Counted from the first letter of the stretch, positions 16,303 to 25,197 are shown. The stretch is 29,852 nt of DNA from CAWULT01 sp963923455 (GCA_963923455.1 CAWULT010000051.1:1-29852); one strand, 5' to 3'. Notes: generated by a model from the sequence alone, not told the origin. A program made the numbers and translations.

Positions 16303-17388
16303 TCACCGGCCCGCCACCCGGCAGGAGTAGGTCTTGATGATCATCCACACCTCGGCGCCCGGGCCCAGTTCGAGCGCCGCGTAGCCGCCCGGCGTCAGGT
16401 GCACCGTGAACCGGCGCCCGGCCTCGACCGTCACCACCATGGCCGCCCCCTGTCGGGCCGCGTCCACGACCCGCCCCGGCAGCACGTTCCTGGCACTGAG
16501 CCCGTGCGGCATCGCCCGGGCCAGCAGGATGTCGCCCGCCCGGATCGCCACGCGCACGCGGTCGCCGGGTTCCGTGCGGGCCAGCGGCGTCTCGAGTTCC
16601 GTGGCGGCGTCCGCGAGCCGGCACTGCATCGTGCCCGCCGCCTCCCGGCGCTCGACGACCACCGCCTCGAAGACGTTCTCGAACGCCGCCACGTTGACGA
16701 GGGCCTCGAGCGCGGGCTGGTCGATCACCTCGTGCGGCGACCCCGCCGCGACGACACGGCCCGCGTCGAGGGCCACGACGTGCGCGCCGAGCGCGTACGC
16801 CTCTCGGTGCGCGTGCGTGACGTAGAGGATCGGGATCCCGTGCGCGTCGTTCCACCGCCGCAGGTCGTCCATGATGCGCGACTGCATCGCGTGGTCGAGC
16901 GCCGACAAGGGCTCGTCGAGCAACAGCACCGCCGGGTCGGTCACGAGGGCCCGCGCCAGGGCGGTGCGCTGCCGCTCGCCACCCGACACGTGACCGGGGC
17001 GGCGCTCCAGGACGGCGGCGATGCGGAACGACTCGGCGATCGCCGCGACGCGCGCCGATGCGACCGGCGCCGGCATGCCGTGGAGCCCGAAGGCGATGTT
17101 GTCCGCGACGGTCATGTGCGGGAAGAGCGCCAGCTGCTGGAACACGTAGCCGACCCGCCGACGGGCCACCGGGACGTCGACGCCGGTGGCGTCGTCGAAG
17201 AGCACCGTGTCGCCAATCGCGATGCGCCCGCGGTCCGGCCGCGACAGGCCCGCCACGGCGCGCAGCACGCTCGACTTGCCCGAGCCCGACGCGCCGAACA
17301 GGATGGTCACGCCGGGCGGCGCGGCGAACGCCACGTCGAGCGTGAACCGCGGCGAGAGCCGGCGGGTGACGGCGACCGTCAGCGTCAT
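16303..17388 (-). CDS. modC: Molybdate ABC transporter ATP-binding protein
   Basis: The 361-residue ATPase drives molybdate import with ModB and ModA. It has Walker A GASGSGKSS (32-40), Q-loop YVFQQLALF, signature VSGGERQ (134-140), Walker B AVLLLDEPLSALD (153-165) and H-loop THAHREA. A C-terminal TOBE domain (about 292-355) ends in EVWMIIKTYSCRV, as in other ModC proteins that sense molybdate. The ATG at 17388 overlaps the modB stop as ATGA. The longer frame to 18051 is the shadow of modB. Sulfate or tungstate specificity cannot be excluded, but the TOBE domain and the neighbouring Mop regulator favour molybdate. Confidence 0.95.
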   Translation of the reverse strand: MTLTVAVTRRLSPRFTLDVAFAAPPGVTILFGASGSGKSSVLRAVAGLSRPDRGRIAIGDTVLFDDATGVDVPVARRRVGYVFQQLALFPHMTVADNIAFGLHGMPAPVASARVAAIAESFRIAAVLERRPGHVSGGERQRTALARALVTDPAVLLLDEPLSALDHAMQSRIMDDLRRWNDAHGIPILYVTHAHREAYALGAHVVALDAGRVVAAGSPHEVIDQPALEALVNVAAFENVFEAVVVERREAAGTMQCRLADAATELETPLARTEPGDRVRVAIRAGDILLARAMPHGLSARNVLPGRVVDAARQGAAMVVTVEAGRRFTVHLTPGGYAALELGPGAEVWMIIKTYSCRVAGR

Positions 17389-18056
17389 GCGGGCCCCGGC
17401 GCACGCGGTCGGCGGCGCAGCGCGTGCGTCAGCAGCAGCACCCCGAAGGAGAAGACCAGCAGCGCGAGCGCCGTCCGGTTCGCGCGCGCGTAGTCGAGCG
17501 CCTGCACGTCGTCGTAGATCGCGATCGACACGGTACGGGTGACGCCCGGCAGGTTGCCCCCGACCATCAGCACCACGCCGAACTCCCCCACCGTATGGGC
17601 GAAACTGAGCACCAGGCCCGCGACGACGCCTTCCATCGACAGCGGCAGGGTGACGCGCCGGAAGGTCCGCCACCGCGAGGCGCCCAGCGTGGCCGAGGCC
17701 TCGCGCAACGTCTCGTCGACGAGCGCGAAGGCGGCCGCCATCGGCTGCACCGCGAATGGCAGGCTGTAGAGGATCGAGGCCACGACGAGCGCCTCGAACG
17801 TGAAGGCGAGCCCGTGGCCCGTCATCGCCGCGTACCAGCGTCCGATCGGGCTGCGCGAACCGAGCGCGACGAGCACGTAGAAGCCCAGCACCGTGGGTGG
17901 CAGTACCAGCGGCAGCGCCACGACGGCCTCGACCAGGAACACCCACCGGCGCCGCGAGAACGCCAGCCAGTGGGCCAGCGGCAGGCCGATCGCCAGCAGG
18001 ATCACCGAGACCACCCCGGCGAGAACGGCGCTCACGCGGATCGCCTGCCAATCCAT
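17385..18056 (-). CDS. modB: Molybdate ABC transporter permease
   Basis: The 223-residue inner-membrane protein has five or six predicted spans. Near residue 130 it has the permease coupling motif REASATLGASRWRTFRRVTL (the EAA loop), which docks on ModC. The segment LPLVLPPTVLGFYVLVALG is typical of ModB. It begins nine bases after the modA stop and overlaps modC by four bases, so the three transporter genes form one transcript. Confidence 0.95.
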   Translation of the reverse strand: MDWQAIRVSAVLAGVVSVILLAIGLPLAHWLAFSRRRWVFLVEAVVALPLVLPPTVLGFYVLVALGSRSPIGRWYAAMTGHGLAFTFEALVVASILYSLPFAVQPMAAAFALVDETLREASATLGASRWRTFRRVTLPLSMEGVVAGLVLSFAHTVGEFGVVLMVGGNLPGVTRTVSIAIYDDVQALDYARANRTALALLVFSFGVLLLTHALRRRPRAPGPA

Positions 18057-18065
18057 GCCGCCGCC

Positions 18066-18896
18066 TCAGTCGCCCCCGGCCGGTGGCGCGAACCCGAACT
18101 GGCCGAGCAGCGCCGTCGTGGAGGGGCGCCGCAGGAACGCGAGGAAGCGTGCGGCCGACTCGCGCTGCCGCGTCGCACGCAGGGCCACGGCACCCTGCCG
18201 GATGGGCGGGTGCGCCGCGGCCGGCACGGGCGCCGACGCGACGGTGGCGCGCATCGGCGGCGCCAGGGCCAGCGACAGCGCGACGAGCCCCATGTCCGCG
18301 TTGCCCGACTGGACGAACTGGGCCGCCTGCGCCACCGATTCGCCGAGCACCAGCCGCGGCCGCACCGCCTCGTAGAGGCCCTGCCGGCGCAGGGTGTCCA
18401 CGGCGGCGCGCCCGTAGGGCGCATGCTGGGGGTTCGCGATCGCGATTCGCCGCACCCGCGGATCGCGCAGGAGCACGAGGCCTCGCCCGGGGTCGAGCCC
18501 ACCGTCGCGGCGCGCGATCAGGGCCAGCCGTCCCGCCGCGTACTCCGTCAGGCTCGCGCCGTCGGCGAGGCCGGCGGCGATCAGTTGCCGCGGGTAGTCG
18601 ATGTCGGCCGAGAGAAACACGTCGAACGGCGCACCGTTGCGAATCTGGGCGAAGAACGTGCCCGACGAGCCGTAGGTGACGCGCACCGGCCCGCCCCCCT
18701 CACGCCCGAACTGGTCGATCAGGTGCGGCAGCACGGACTGCAGATCGGAGGCGGCCGCGACAGTCAGCGGCTCCGGGCGCTGCGCGGCCAGGCGCGTGCC
18801 GGGCGCGGCCAGTGCGACCAGCGCGACCAGCAGCCCGGCCGCAACCCGCAGGCGACACGGCGGCCGGCGGCCGTCCCGAGGCCGGGAACTGGGCAT
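18066..18896 (-). CDS. modA: Molybdate-binding periplasmic protein
   Basis: The 276-residue protein has a signal peptide ending near LAAQ (about residue 39) and then the ModA fold, with LTVAAASDLQSVLPHL, VTYGSSGTFFAQI, FDVFLSADIDYPRQLI, NPQHAPYGRAA and GNADMGLVALS. The Ser residues in AAASDL and GSSGT are where family members hold the oxyanion. It is the first gene of the modABC cluster. The ATG at 18896 is preferred because it starts the basic region of the signal peptide. It has no clear ribosome site but has a good -10 element nine bases upstream. Capture of molybdate in the periplasm is the expected role. Confidence 0.94.
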   Translation of the reverse strand: MPSSRPRDGRRPPCRLRVAAGLLVALVALAAPGTRLAAQRPEPLTVAAASDLQSVLPHLIDQFGREGGGPVRVTYGSSGTFFAQIRNGAPFDVFLSADIDYPRQLIAAGLADGASLTEYAAGRLALIARRDGGLDPGRGLVLLRDPRVRRIAIANPQHAPYGRAAVDTLRRQGLYEAVRPRLVLGESVAQAAQFVQSGNADMGLVALSLALAPPMRATVASAPVPAAAHPPIRQGAVALRATRQRESAARFLAFLRRPSTTALLGQFGFAPPAGGD

Positions 18897-18905
18897 CAGG
18901 TCGCC

Positions 18906-18911
18906 AGTATA
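18906..18911 (-). promoter_or_regulatory. Putative -10 element of the mod operon
   Basis: TATACT ends nine bases before the modA ATG. CTGGAG, 17 bases further upstream, is a weak -35 match. The spacing predicts a leaderless or nearly leaderless mRNA. Confidence 0.4.
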
Positions 18912-19042
18912 AGCCGTTTCTGGCCGACTCCAGGTGCGCATACAGCCGACCGCGTTCGCGCCGCCGCGCGGTGGAGCCGCGGCGCTGCAGACGGGAACCG
19001 CCCGCGCGATTTCGCTTCTGTCGTTGCCACCCGCCCGGCGGC

Positions 19043-19056
19043 GCGCAGGCCTGCGC
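19043..19056. promoter_or_regulatory. 14-base perfect palindrome between divergent modA and PilZ genes
   Basis: GCGCAGGCCTGCGC is self-complementary. It lies 50 bases before the PilZ-gene ATG and about 146 bases before modA. It could be an operator for a dimeric regulator. GC-rich DNA yields such palindromes by chance, so the call is tentative. Confidence 0.25.
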
Positions 19057-19105
19057 AGTACAGACGATTCCGTCGCAGGCACGGTCGCTGCACTCCCGGA
19101 CGCCC

Positions 19106-19822
19106 ATGAGCCAGAGGCCCAGAGTCGTCATCGCGGTGCCCGATGCCGCCGAACGCGTCACCCTCGGCGAGTGGCTGCTCGCCGAGGGGCTTGAACCCGT
19201 GCCCACCTCGAGCGTGTCGACCGCCCAGGCGGAGATGCGGTCCCGGCCCTACGACCTGCTGGTGACCGACGCCAGCTTCGCGCGCGAGGGCCTGCAGGCG
19301 GCTGGACTCCGCCGCGGCCAGGCGACGCGCAGCATCGTCGTCGGCGACACGCAGGACGCGCGCCTGGAGGCCGAACGGCGTGGCGCGATGTTCGTCGAGC
19401 GGCCGGCGAGCCGGACGATGCTGGTGTGCCTGGTGGCGATGGCGCTGGCCGACCAGCGACCGGCCCGGCGGTCCGAACGCAAGCCACTGAACCGGTTCGG
19501 CGCGGTCGTGAACGCCATCCCGACCCAGATCGTGGACGTCAGCAGCGAGGGCCTGCGCCTGGACATTCCCCACGCGCCCGGGGCCGTCCCACCGCCGGTC
19601 TTCCACGTGAAGATCCCGACGATGGGACTGTCACTCACCGTGCGGCGCCAGTGGGCCGCGTCGTGGCCGCCGCAGGGACGGCCCGAGGTCGTCCGCGTGG
19701 GCGTGGCCCTGACGCAGACGACCGGCCCGGCCGTCGCGATGTGGCGCAAGTTCGTCGACACCGTCCCGAGCCTGGCCGTCCCGGCCACCGGCCGGCGCGG
19801 GCCGGGCGCCCTCCAACACTGA
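19106..19822 (+). CDS. Degenerate receiver domain plus PilZ domain protein
   Basis: The 238-residue protein has an N-terminal receiver-like fold (5-115). D55 in LLVTDASF sits where the phospho-acceptor should be. The usual acidic pair near residue 10 is reduced to one Asp (D13), and the Lys-Pro motif reads VERPAS, so phosphorylation is doubtful. A PilZ domain follows (about 120-230) with RRSERK (121-126) and DVSSEGL (144-150), the residues that bind cyclic di-GMP. It could relay cyclic di-GMP to surface or motility machinery, and the EAL protein at 83-1399 could lower its ligand. The ATG at 19106 has no strong ribosome site. The frame is open upstream, but that part is not protein-like. Confidence 0.78.
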   Translation: MSQRPRVVIAVPDAAERVTLGEWLLAEGLEPVPTSSVSTAQAEMRSRPYDLLVTDASFAREGLQAAGLRRGQATRSIVVGDTQDARLEAERRGAMFVERPASRTMLVCLVAMALADQRPARRSERKPLNRFGAVVNAIPTQIVDVSSEGLRLDIPHAPGAVPPPVFHVKIPTMGLSLTVRRQWAASWPPQGRPEVVRVGVALTQTTGPAVAMWRKFVDTVPSLAVPATGRRGPGALQH

Positions 19823-19845
19823 GCCGCCGACCGGCGTGACCCCGA

Positions 19846-20343
19846 CTAGCCCGGCAACCCCGGCTCCGACGCGGCCTGCCCCGGACGATACTCCCCGTAG
19901 ACGAAGACCGGAATCGTCAGCTCCCCCATCCGCTCCTCGATCACGGGCCGCACCTCCGCCCAGTCGAGGCCCCCGACGCCCGTCGCCAGGCGCGGCAGCG
20001 CGATCGAGGTGAAGCCTTCGGCCTGGGCCATCTTCGCCAGCGCACGCAGTGAGTCGCGCACGTGCTTGACCGACGCCGGCCCCGGCCGCTGGCCGTGACC
20101 GTAGCCGCCCTCCTGCGTGATCAGGTTCACCACGCGCACGCCGCCGGGCCCGCCCCACATCCACGCTTCCCCCGGCTTCGGGTGGCTCTGGCTGCACCAG
20201 TGGTGAAAGTCCTTGTGCAATGCGGGATATTTCTCATGCAGCGCCAGCGCCAGGCCCTGCTTCATGGGATCGTTGGCCGCGACGCCGTGAGCGATGACCT
20301 GAGCCCGGCTCAGCAGAATGTCTCCCGATACCTGATGAATCAC
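19846..20343 (-). CDS. Macro domain protein (ADP-ribose binding/hydrolysis)
   Basis: The 165-residue protein is a single macro domain. It has SGDILLSRAQVIAHGVAAND at the N-terminus, GGVRVVNLITQEGGYGHGQ in the middle and the phosphate loop LPRLATGVGGLDWAEV. This order fits the DarG/TARG-like branch, which removes ADP-ribose from proteins, nucleic acids or acetyl-ADP-ribose. No partner DarT toxin is next to it. The start is a GTG at 20343 with GGGGGAG close upstream. It follows the dksA-like gene by 18 bases, so the two are likely co-expressed. The last 15 residues are a loose tail. Confidence 0.85.
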   Translation of the reverse strand: MIHQVSGDILLSRAQVIAHGVAANDPMKQGLALALHEKYPALHKDFHHWCSQSHPKPGEAWMWGGPGGVRVVNLITQEGGYGHGQRPGPASVKHVRDSLRALAKMAQAEGFTSIALPRLATGVGGLDWAEVRPVIEERMGELTIPVFVYGEYRPGQAASEPGLPG

Positions 20344-20361
20344 GTCTCCCCCTGATTGACG

Positions 20362-20679
20362 CTATTGCGCGCAGTAGATGCACGTGGAGGCCGTCGGCAC
20401 CGCCGCCAGCCGCTCCGGCGCGATCTCGCGCCCGCAGGACGCGCAGAAGCCGTACTGCCCAGTCGCCATCCGGCGCAACGCCGTCTGAATCTCGACGGCC
20501 TCGGCGCGGCTGATCGCATCGAGCCCTTCGAGGACTTCGTCGTTTTCGAGCTCGATCGCCGCCTCCTGCCAGTCGCGGTCGTGTGGCTGGCGAAGGTCGC
20601 CTTCGATCCTGCCGACCCGCCGCACGATCTGTGCGAGCCGCTCTTCCAGCTGCTGTCGCAGCGCGCCGTGTTTGGGCAT
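20362..20679 (-). CDS. DksA/TraR-family C4 zinc-finger protein
   Basis: The 105-residue protein has a helical N-terminus suited to a coiled coil that enters the RNA polymerase secondary channel. A C-terminal C4 zinc finger has C79, C82, C100 and C103 (FCASCGREIAP and TCIYCAQ). The motif GQYGFCASCGREI is characteristic of short DksA relatives. It is shorter than E. coli DksA (about 150), so it may be a TraR-like or general stress variant. The ATG at 20679 is preceded by GGGAGCAGGGAC. A longer frame to 20739 has no such site. It is divergent from the GNAT gene and lies upstream of the macro-domain gene. Confidence 0.88.
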   Translation of the reverse strand: MPKHGALRQQLEERLAQIVRRVGRIEGDLRQPHDRDWQEAAIELENDEVLEGLDAISRAEAVEIQTALRRMATGQYGFCASCGREIAPERLAAVPTASTCIYCAQ

Positions 20680-20792
20680 GTCCCTGCTCCCGTCTCCTGA
20701 TGTTCGCGCCACACGGTAACCTAGCAAGCGGGCTGCCACAAGCGGGGCCGCCCCTGGCGCGGTACGTGCACCGGCCCCAACAGGCGGACGCG

Positions 20793-22415
20793 ATGATGCT
20801 GGTTCGAGAAGCGCGCGAGGCAGACATCGGGGAGATTCGGGAGATCTTCGAGGTCGTGTACGGCGGCGACTACCCCCACCACGAGGTCTTCGACGAACTC
20901 TGGCTGAAGCGCTCGATCTTCGGCGACGACGTCCTGATCCTGGTGGCCGAGGACACCACCGCCGGACGGATCGCCGGTACCGGCTCGGTGATGCTGGACT
21001 TCGGGGCGCATTCCGATCTCGTCGGTGAGTTCGGACGGTTGGCCGTGCGCCCCGAGTACCGGCGACAGCACGTCGGCCACCTGCTGATGGAGCGGCGCCT
21101 CGACGCCATCCGCGACCGCCTGCACGTCGGCCTGGTCGTCGCCCGCACGGTGCACCCCTACGCCCAGCAGATCAGCCTGGCGCACGGCTTCGCCCCTGTC
21201 GGGTTCCTGCCCCTCAAGCACCAGTTCCGCCGCCGTGAGAGCTTCGCGCTGCTGGCGCGGTACTTCGGTGACGCGCTCCCCCTGCGCCGCAACAACCCCA
21301 GGCTGATTCCGGAGGCGTGCGACCTGGCCAACCTCGTGATGCCGCCGGCGGGCGTCCCGGCCGACTTCATCGTGGACGACGGCGCGACGCCGTATCCGCC
21401 TGGTGGCACCTTCCAGTCGGAGGTCCTGCAGGCCGAGGGCTATCCGGCGCTGTTGCGCATCGAGCGCGGGCGCATCCGCCATCGCGAGATCTTCGGGCCG
21501 ATGCGCCTTGACTACGGGTTCTTCAGGCTCGCCGCCCGGCAGACGACCTACCTGCTGGCCCGGGACGGGGCGCGTACGGTCGGCGCCGTGGGCCTGGCGG
21601 TCGACGCGGCCGAGCGGTCCGCGCGCGTGTTCGAGCTCATCGCCTCCACGGACGAGGTCGCGCGATTCCTGCTCGAGGCGATGAGCGCGCAGTGCCAGGC
21701 GCTCGACCTCGAGTACGTCGAGGCGGACGTCAGCGCCTACGCGCCGCGGATGCAGCGCACCCTGCTCGAGCTCGGCTTCCTGCCGGTGGCCTACGTGCCC
21801 GCCATGGTCTTCCACGACGTCGAACGGCTCGACATCGTGAAGATGGCCCGCCTCAAGGGAGCGGCCGACGTCGGCGCGGTCGCGCTCGCGCCCGCGGTCC
21901 AGGCGGTGGCCGACATCGTGCTCCAGGGCTTCTCCGCCGCGCGTGTGGCGCCGCGGATGGCCAGGGCCATCGGCGAGGTGCCCCTCTTCCAGGGGATGAG
22001 CGAGGAGCAGGCCTTGCGCGTGGCGGGCGCGTGCCGCGTGGCGGCGGCGCCGGCTGGCACGACCCTGTTCGAGGCCGGCGCGGCGGCCGACCGCCTGTAC
22101 GTGGTGCTCGACGGCGAACTGACCATCTCGGCCCCGGGGGCCGCCGAGCCGCTCGGCGCGGTCACGACCGGGGAGACGGTCGGCGAAGTCTCCGTACTCG
22201 CCGGGCGGTCCCATTCGGCCACGGCGCGCGCCGCGCGCGACACCGAGATCGCGATGCTCGAGGCCGGCCTGCTCGCCGACCTGATTCGCCGCCGGCCGGA
22301 CATCGGTGTCATCATCTACCGCAACCTCGCGCGGGGGCTCGGCGACAAGCTCCTGCGCTCCGATCACTCTCGTCGCGATCGCGACGATCGCGCGCTTCGG
22401 CGAGGACTCGCATGA
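20793..22415 (+). CDS. GNAT acetyltransferase with C-terminal cyclic-nucleotide-binding domain
   Basis: The 540-residue protein begins with a GNAT fold (1-160). Its acetyl-CoA loop is in GRLAVRPEYRRQHVGHLLME (81-100). A second GNAT-like half follows (about 240-345), ending in ELGFLPVAYVPAM. A cyclic-nucleotide-binding fold (about 395-520) contains PLFQGMSEEQ, LYVVLDGELTIS and the phosphate cassette GETVGEVSVLAGRSHSATAR. In that cassette the Arg normally two residues before Ala-Thr is His (H474). Mycobacterial cAMP-gated protein lysine acetyltransferases have the same parts in the opposite order, so regulated protein acetylation is plausible. The ATG at 20793 (or 20796) starts the fold; AGGCGG is a weak ribosome site. 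The stop overlaps the universal stress protein gene as ATGA. Confidence 0.85.
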   Translation: MMLVREAREADIGEIREIFEVVYGGDYPHHEVFDELWLKRSIFGDDVLILVAEDTTAGRIAGTGSVMLDFGAHSDLVGEFGRLAVRPEYRRQHVGHLLMERRLDAIRDRLHVGLVVARTVHPYAQQISLAHGFAPVGFLPLKHQFRRRESFALLARYFGDALPLRRNNPRLIPEACDLANLVMPPAGVPADFIVDDGATPYPPGGTFQSEVLQAEGYPALLRIERGRIRHREIFGPMRLDYGFFRLAARQTTYLLARDGARTVGAVGLAVDAAERSARVFELIASTDEVARFLLEAMSAQCQALDLEYVEADVSAYAPRMQRTLLELGFLPVAYVPAMVFHDVERLDIVKMARLKGAADVGAVALAPAVQAVADIVLQGFSAARVAPRMARAIGEVPLFQGMSEEQALRVAGACRVAAAPAGTTLFEAGAAADRLYVVLDGELTISAPGAAEPLGAVTTGETVGEVSVLAGRSHSATARAARDTEIAMLEAGLLADLIRRRPDIGVIIYRNLARGLGDKLLRSDHSRRDRDDRALRRGLA

Positions 22416-23335
22416 TCACGTTCACCCGCGTGCTCTGCCCCATCGACTTCAGCGAGACGTCCGGCAAGGCGCTCGCCCACGCCGCCGCCGTGGCGCAGTG
22501 GCACGATGCCGCGCTGACGCTGCTGCACGCGGCCCCCTCGTTCGACCCGATCCACCTGCAGACGGGAGGCCTGGCCGATCCCGTGCGCGTGGTCCAGACG
22601 CCGACGCGCGCCCAGGTGGAGCACGAACTGCGGCGGATGGCGGACCAGGCCGGTATCCCCGAGAACCGGCTCACGGTGGTCACGGTCGAAGGGGACGCGG
22701 CAGCGGTGGTGCTCGACGAGGCGGTGGCGCGTCAGGCGTCGCTCATCGTGCTGGGCACGCATGGGCGGAGCGGATTCGACCGGGTGCTGCTCGGGTCCGT
22801 CACCGAGAAGGTGCTGCGCAAGGCGCCGTGCCCGGTGCTGACGGTGCCGCCGCACAGCACGGCCACGCGTGCGGCGGAGGTCGCCGTCACGCGCATCCTG
22901 TGCCCGATGGACTACTCAGCGGCGGCGCTCCAGGCCCTGGGCTTCGCCCTGGCGATCGGCCGGCAACGCCACGCCCACGTGACCGTGCTCCAGGTGATCG
23001 AGTGGCTCGCGGAAGAGGAGCCACGGGCCACCGCGCATTTCAACGTCGCGGAGTACCGGCGCGCGCTCGTCGACGACGCACACGAACGGCTGCGGGCCCT
23101 CATCACGGAGGCCGCGCCAGGGCGCTCGGGGATCGGCGACGCGGTGGTCATCGGCCGCGCCCACCGCGAGATCGTCAGGACCGCGACGTCGACGGGCACG
23201 GACCTGATCGTGATGGGCGCGCAGGGACGTGGCGCCGTGGGCACGGCCCTCTTCGGATCGGCCACGCAGCACGTCGTCCGCACGGCGGAGTGCCCGGTGC
23301 TGACGGTGCGCGGCGTGCCGGCGGCCAGCGCGTAG
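22412..23335 (+). CDS. Tandem universal stress protein
   Basis: The 307-residue protein is two UspA domains in a row (about 1-147 and 155-302). Each ends with the ATP-binding pattern Gly-x2-Gly-x9-Gly-Ser: GTHGRSGFDRVLLGS in the first and GAQGRGAVGTALFGS in the second. Both then run into CPVLTV, so both probably bind ATP. Each domain also opens with the usual strand (TRVLCPIDFS, TRILCPMDYS). The ATG at 22412 overlaps the acetyltransferase stop by four bases, implying coupled translation. In mycobacteria a universal stress protein is a known target of a cAMP-regulated acetyltransferase, so this pair may be enzyme and substrate. That is inference from the known pair and the gene order. Confidence 0.94.
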   Translation: MITFTRVLCPIDFSETSGKALAHAAAVAQWHDAALTLLHAAPSFDPIHLQTGGLADPVRVVQTPTRAQVEHELRRMADQAGIPENRLTVVTVEGDAAAVVLDEAVARQASLIVLGTHGRSGFDRVLLGSVTEKVLRKAPCPVLTVPPHSTATRAAEVAVTRILCPMDYSAAALQALGFALAIGRQRHAHVTVLQVIEWLAEEEPRATAHFNVAEYRRALVDDAHERLRALITEAAPGRSGIGDAVVIGRAHREIVRTATSTGTDLIVMGAQGRGAVGTALFGSATQHVVRTAECPVLTVRGVPAASA

Positions 23336-23353
23336 CCGGCCGCCGGGCCGGCT
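23334..23353. terminator. Hairpin between convergent USP and cytochrome peroxidase genes
   Basis: AGCCGGCC and GGCCGGCT form a perfect eight-base-pair stem around a GCCG loop. The first two bases belong to the USP stop codon. It lies between two convergent genes and could end both transcripts. There is no T tract on either strand. Confidence 0.45.
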
Positions 23354-23359
23354 CGGGTG

Positions 23360-24451
<1,092 letters not shown>

Positions 24452-24475
24452 GTGTCCTCCAGTGGCCAAGGTCGG

Positions 24476-24481
24476 ATTATA
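24476..24481 (-). promoter_or_regulatory. Putative -10 element of the di-haem peroxidase gene
   Basis: A perfect TATAAT lies 24 bases upstream of the ATG, leaving room for the GGAGG ribosome site. The -35 region is a poor match. Confidence 0.4.
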
Positions 24482-24499
24482 GGGGGAAACGGATGGTGC

Positions 24500-24505
24500 T
24501 ATAGT
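24500..24505 (+). promoter_or_regulatory. Putative -10 element of the cytochrome c gene
   Basis: TATAGT lies 78 bases before the ATG at 24584, within an unusually AT-rich patch for this DNA. It stands back to back with the TATAAT of the divergent peroxidase gene, so the two genes may share control. Confidence 0.35.
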
Positions 24506-24583
24506 CTTTTGCGCTCGCAGCCTGGCGATACGTGGCCGGCACGCGGGCACGCACGCCATTCACTCAGCTCAGGAGGTCTGTCC

Positions 24584-25177
24584 ATGCGTCTTTCCCGGTT
24601 TCGTGTCGCCCTGCTGACGGCGGTGCTTCCCGCAGCGGTCGTGATCGCGGGCTGCAGTCAGCCCCCTGCTCAGGCGCCAGCGCCAGCCGAGCCGCCGAAG
24701 CCGTCCCCGGTCGAACGCGGCCAGATGCTCGTCGTCGGCGGCGGCTGCCACGACTGCCACACGCCGAAGCGGCTGACGGAGAAGGGTCCCGAGGCCGACC
24801 TCTCGCGCGCGCTGCAGGGTCACCCGCAGGACGAGGTGATCTCGATGCCGTTCAAGGGCAACTCGCCCGGCTGGACGACGCACACCAACGACAACCTCAC
24901 TGCGTGGAGCGGTGCCTGGGGGGTCTCGTTCGCGGCCAACCTGACACCCGACGACACCGGCATCGGCACCTGGTCGGAGGAGATGTTCGTCAACGCGCTG
25001 AAGAGCGGCAAGCACCAGGGCGCCGGGCGTCCCATCCTGCCGCCGATGCCGTGGAACTGGTACGGGCAGCTGCCGGAGGAGGACCTGAAGGCAATGTTCG
25101 CGTACCTGAAGTCGATCAAGCCCATCGCCAACAAGGTGCCGCCGCCGATCGGTCCCGACGGCAAGCCGATCAGCTAA
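24584..25177 (+). CDS. Monohaem cytochrome c lipoprotein
   Basis: The 197-residue protein has a lipoprotein signal (VVIAGC, C24), a Pro/Ala-rich linker and one haem c site, CHDCH (55-59). Likely Met axial ligands lie in GRPILPPMPWNWYG. The final segment LPEEDLKAMFAYLKSIKPI is the closing helix of class I cytochromes. It should be a lipid-anchored electron carrier facing the periplasm. AGGAGG lies seven bases before the ATG. It is divergent from the di-haem peroxidase gene, and the two may form a redox pair. The frame is open upstream, but only as non-protein-like sequence. Confidence 0.9.
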   Translation: MRLSRFRVALLTAVLPAAVVIAGCSQPPAQAPAPAEPPKPSPVERGQMLVVGGGCHDCHTPKRLTEKGPEADLSRALQGHPQDEVISMPFKGNSPGWTTHTNDNLTAWSGAWGVSFAANLTPDDTGIGTWSEEMFVNALKSGKHQGAGRPILPPMPWNWYGQLPEEDLKAMFAYLKSIKPIANKVPPPIGPDGKPIS

Positions 25178-25197
25178 CGCATCCGGACGTCGTCACG

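Noticed and set aside
19846..20343. DarTG toxin-antitoxin system
   Set aside because: The macro domain resembles the antitoxin branch, but no DarT-like ADP-ribosyltransferase gene is next to it.
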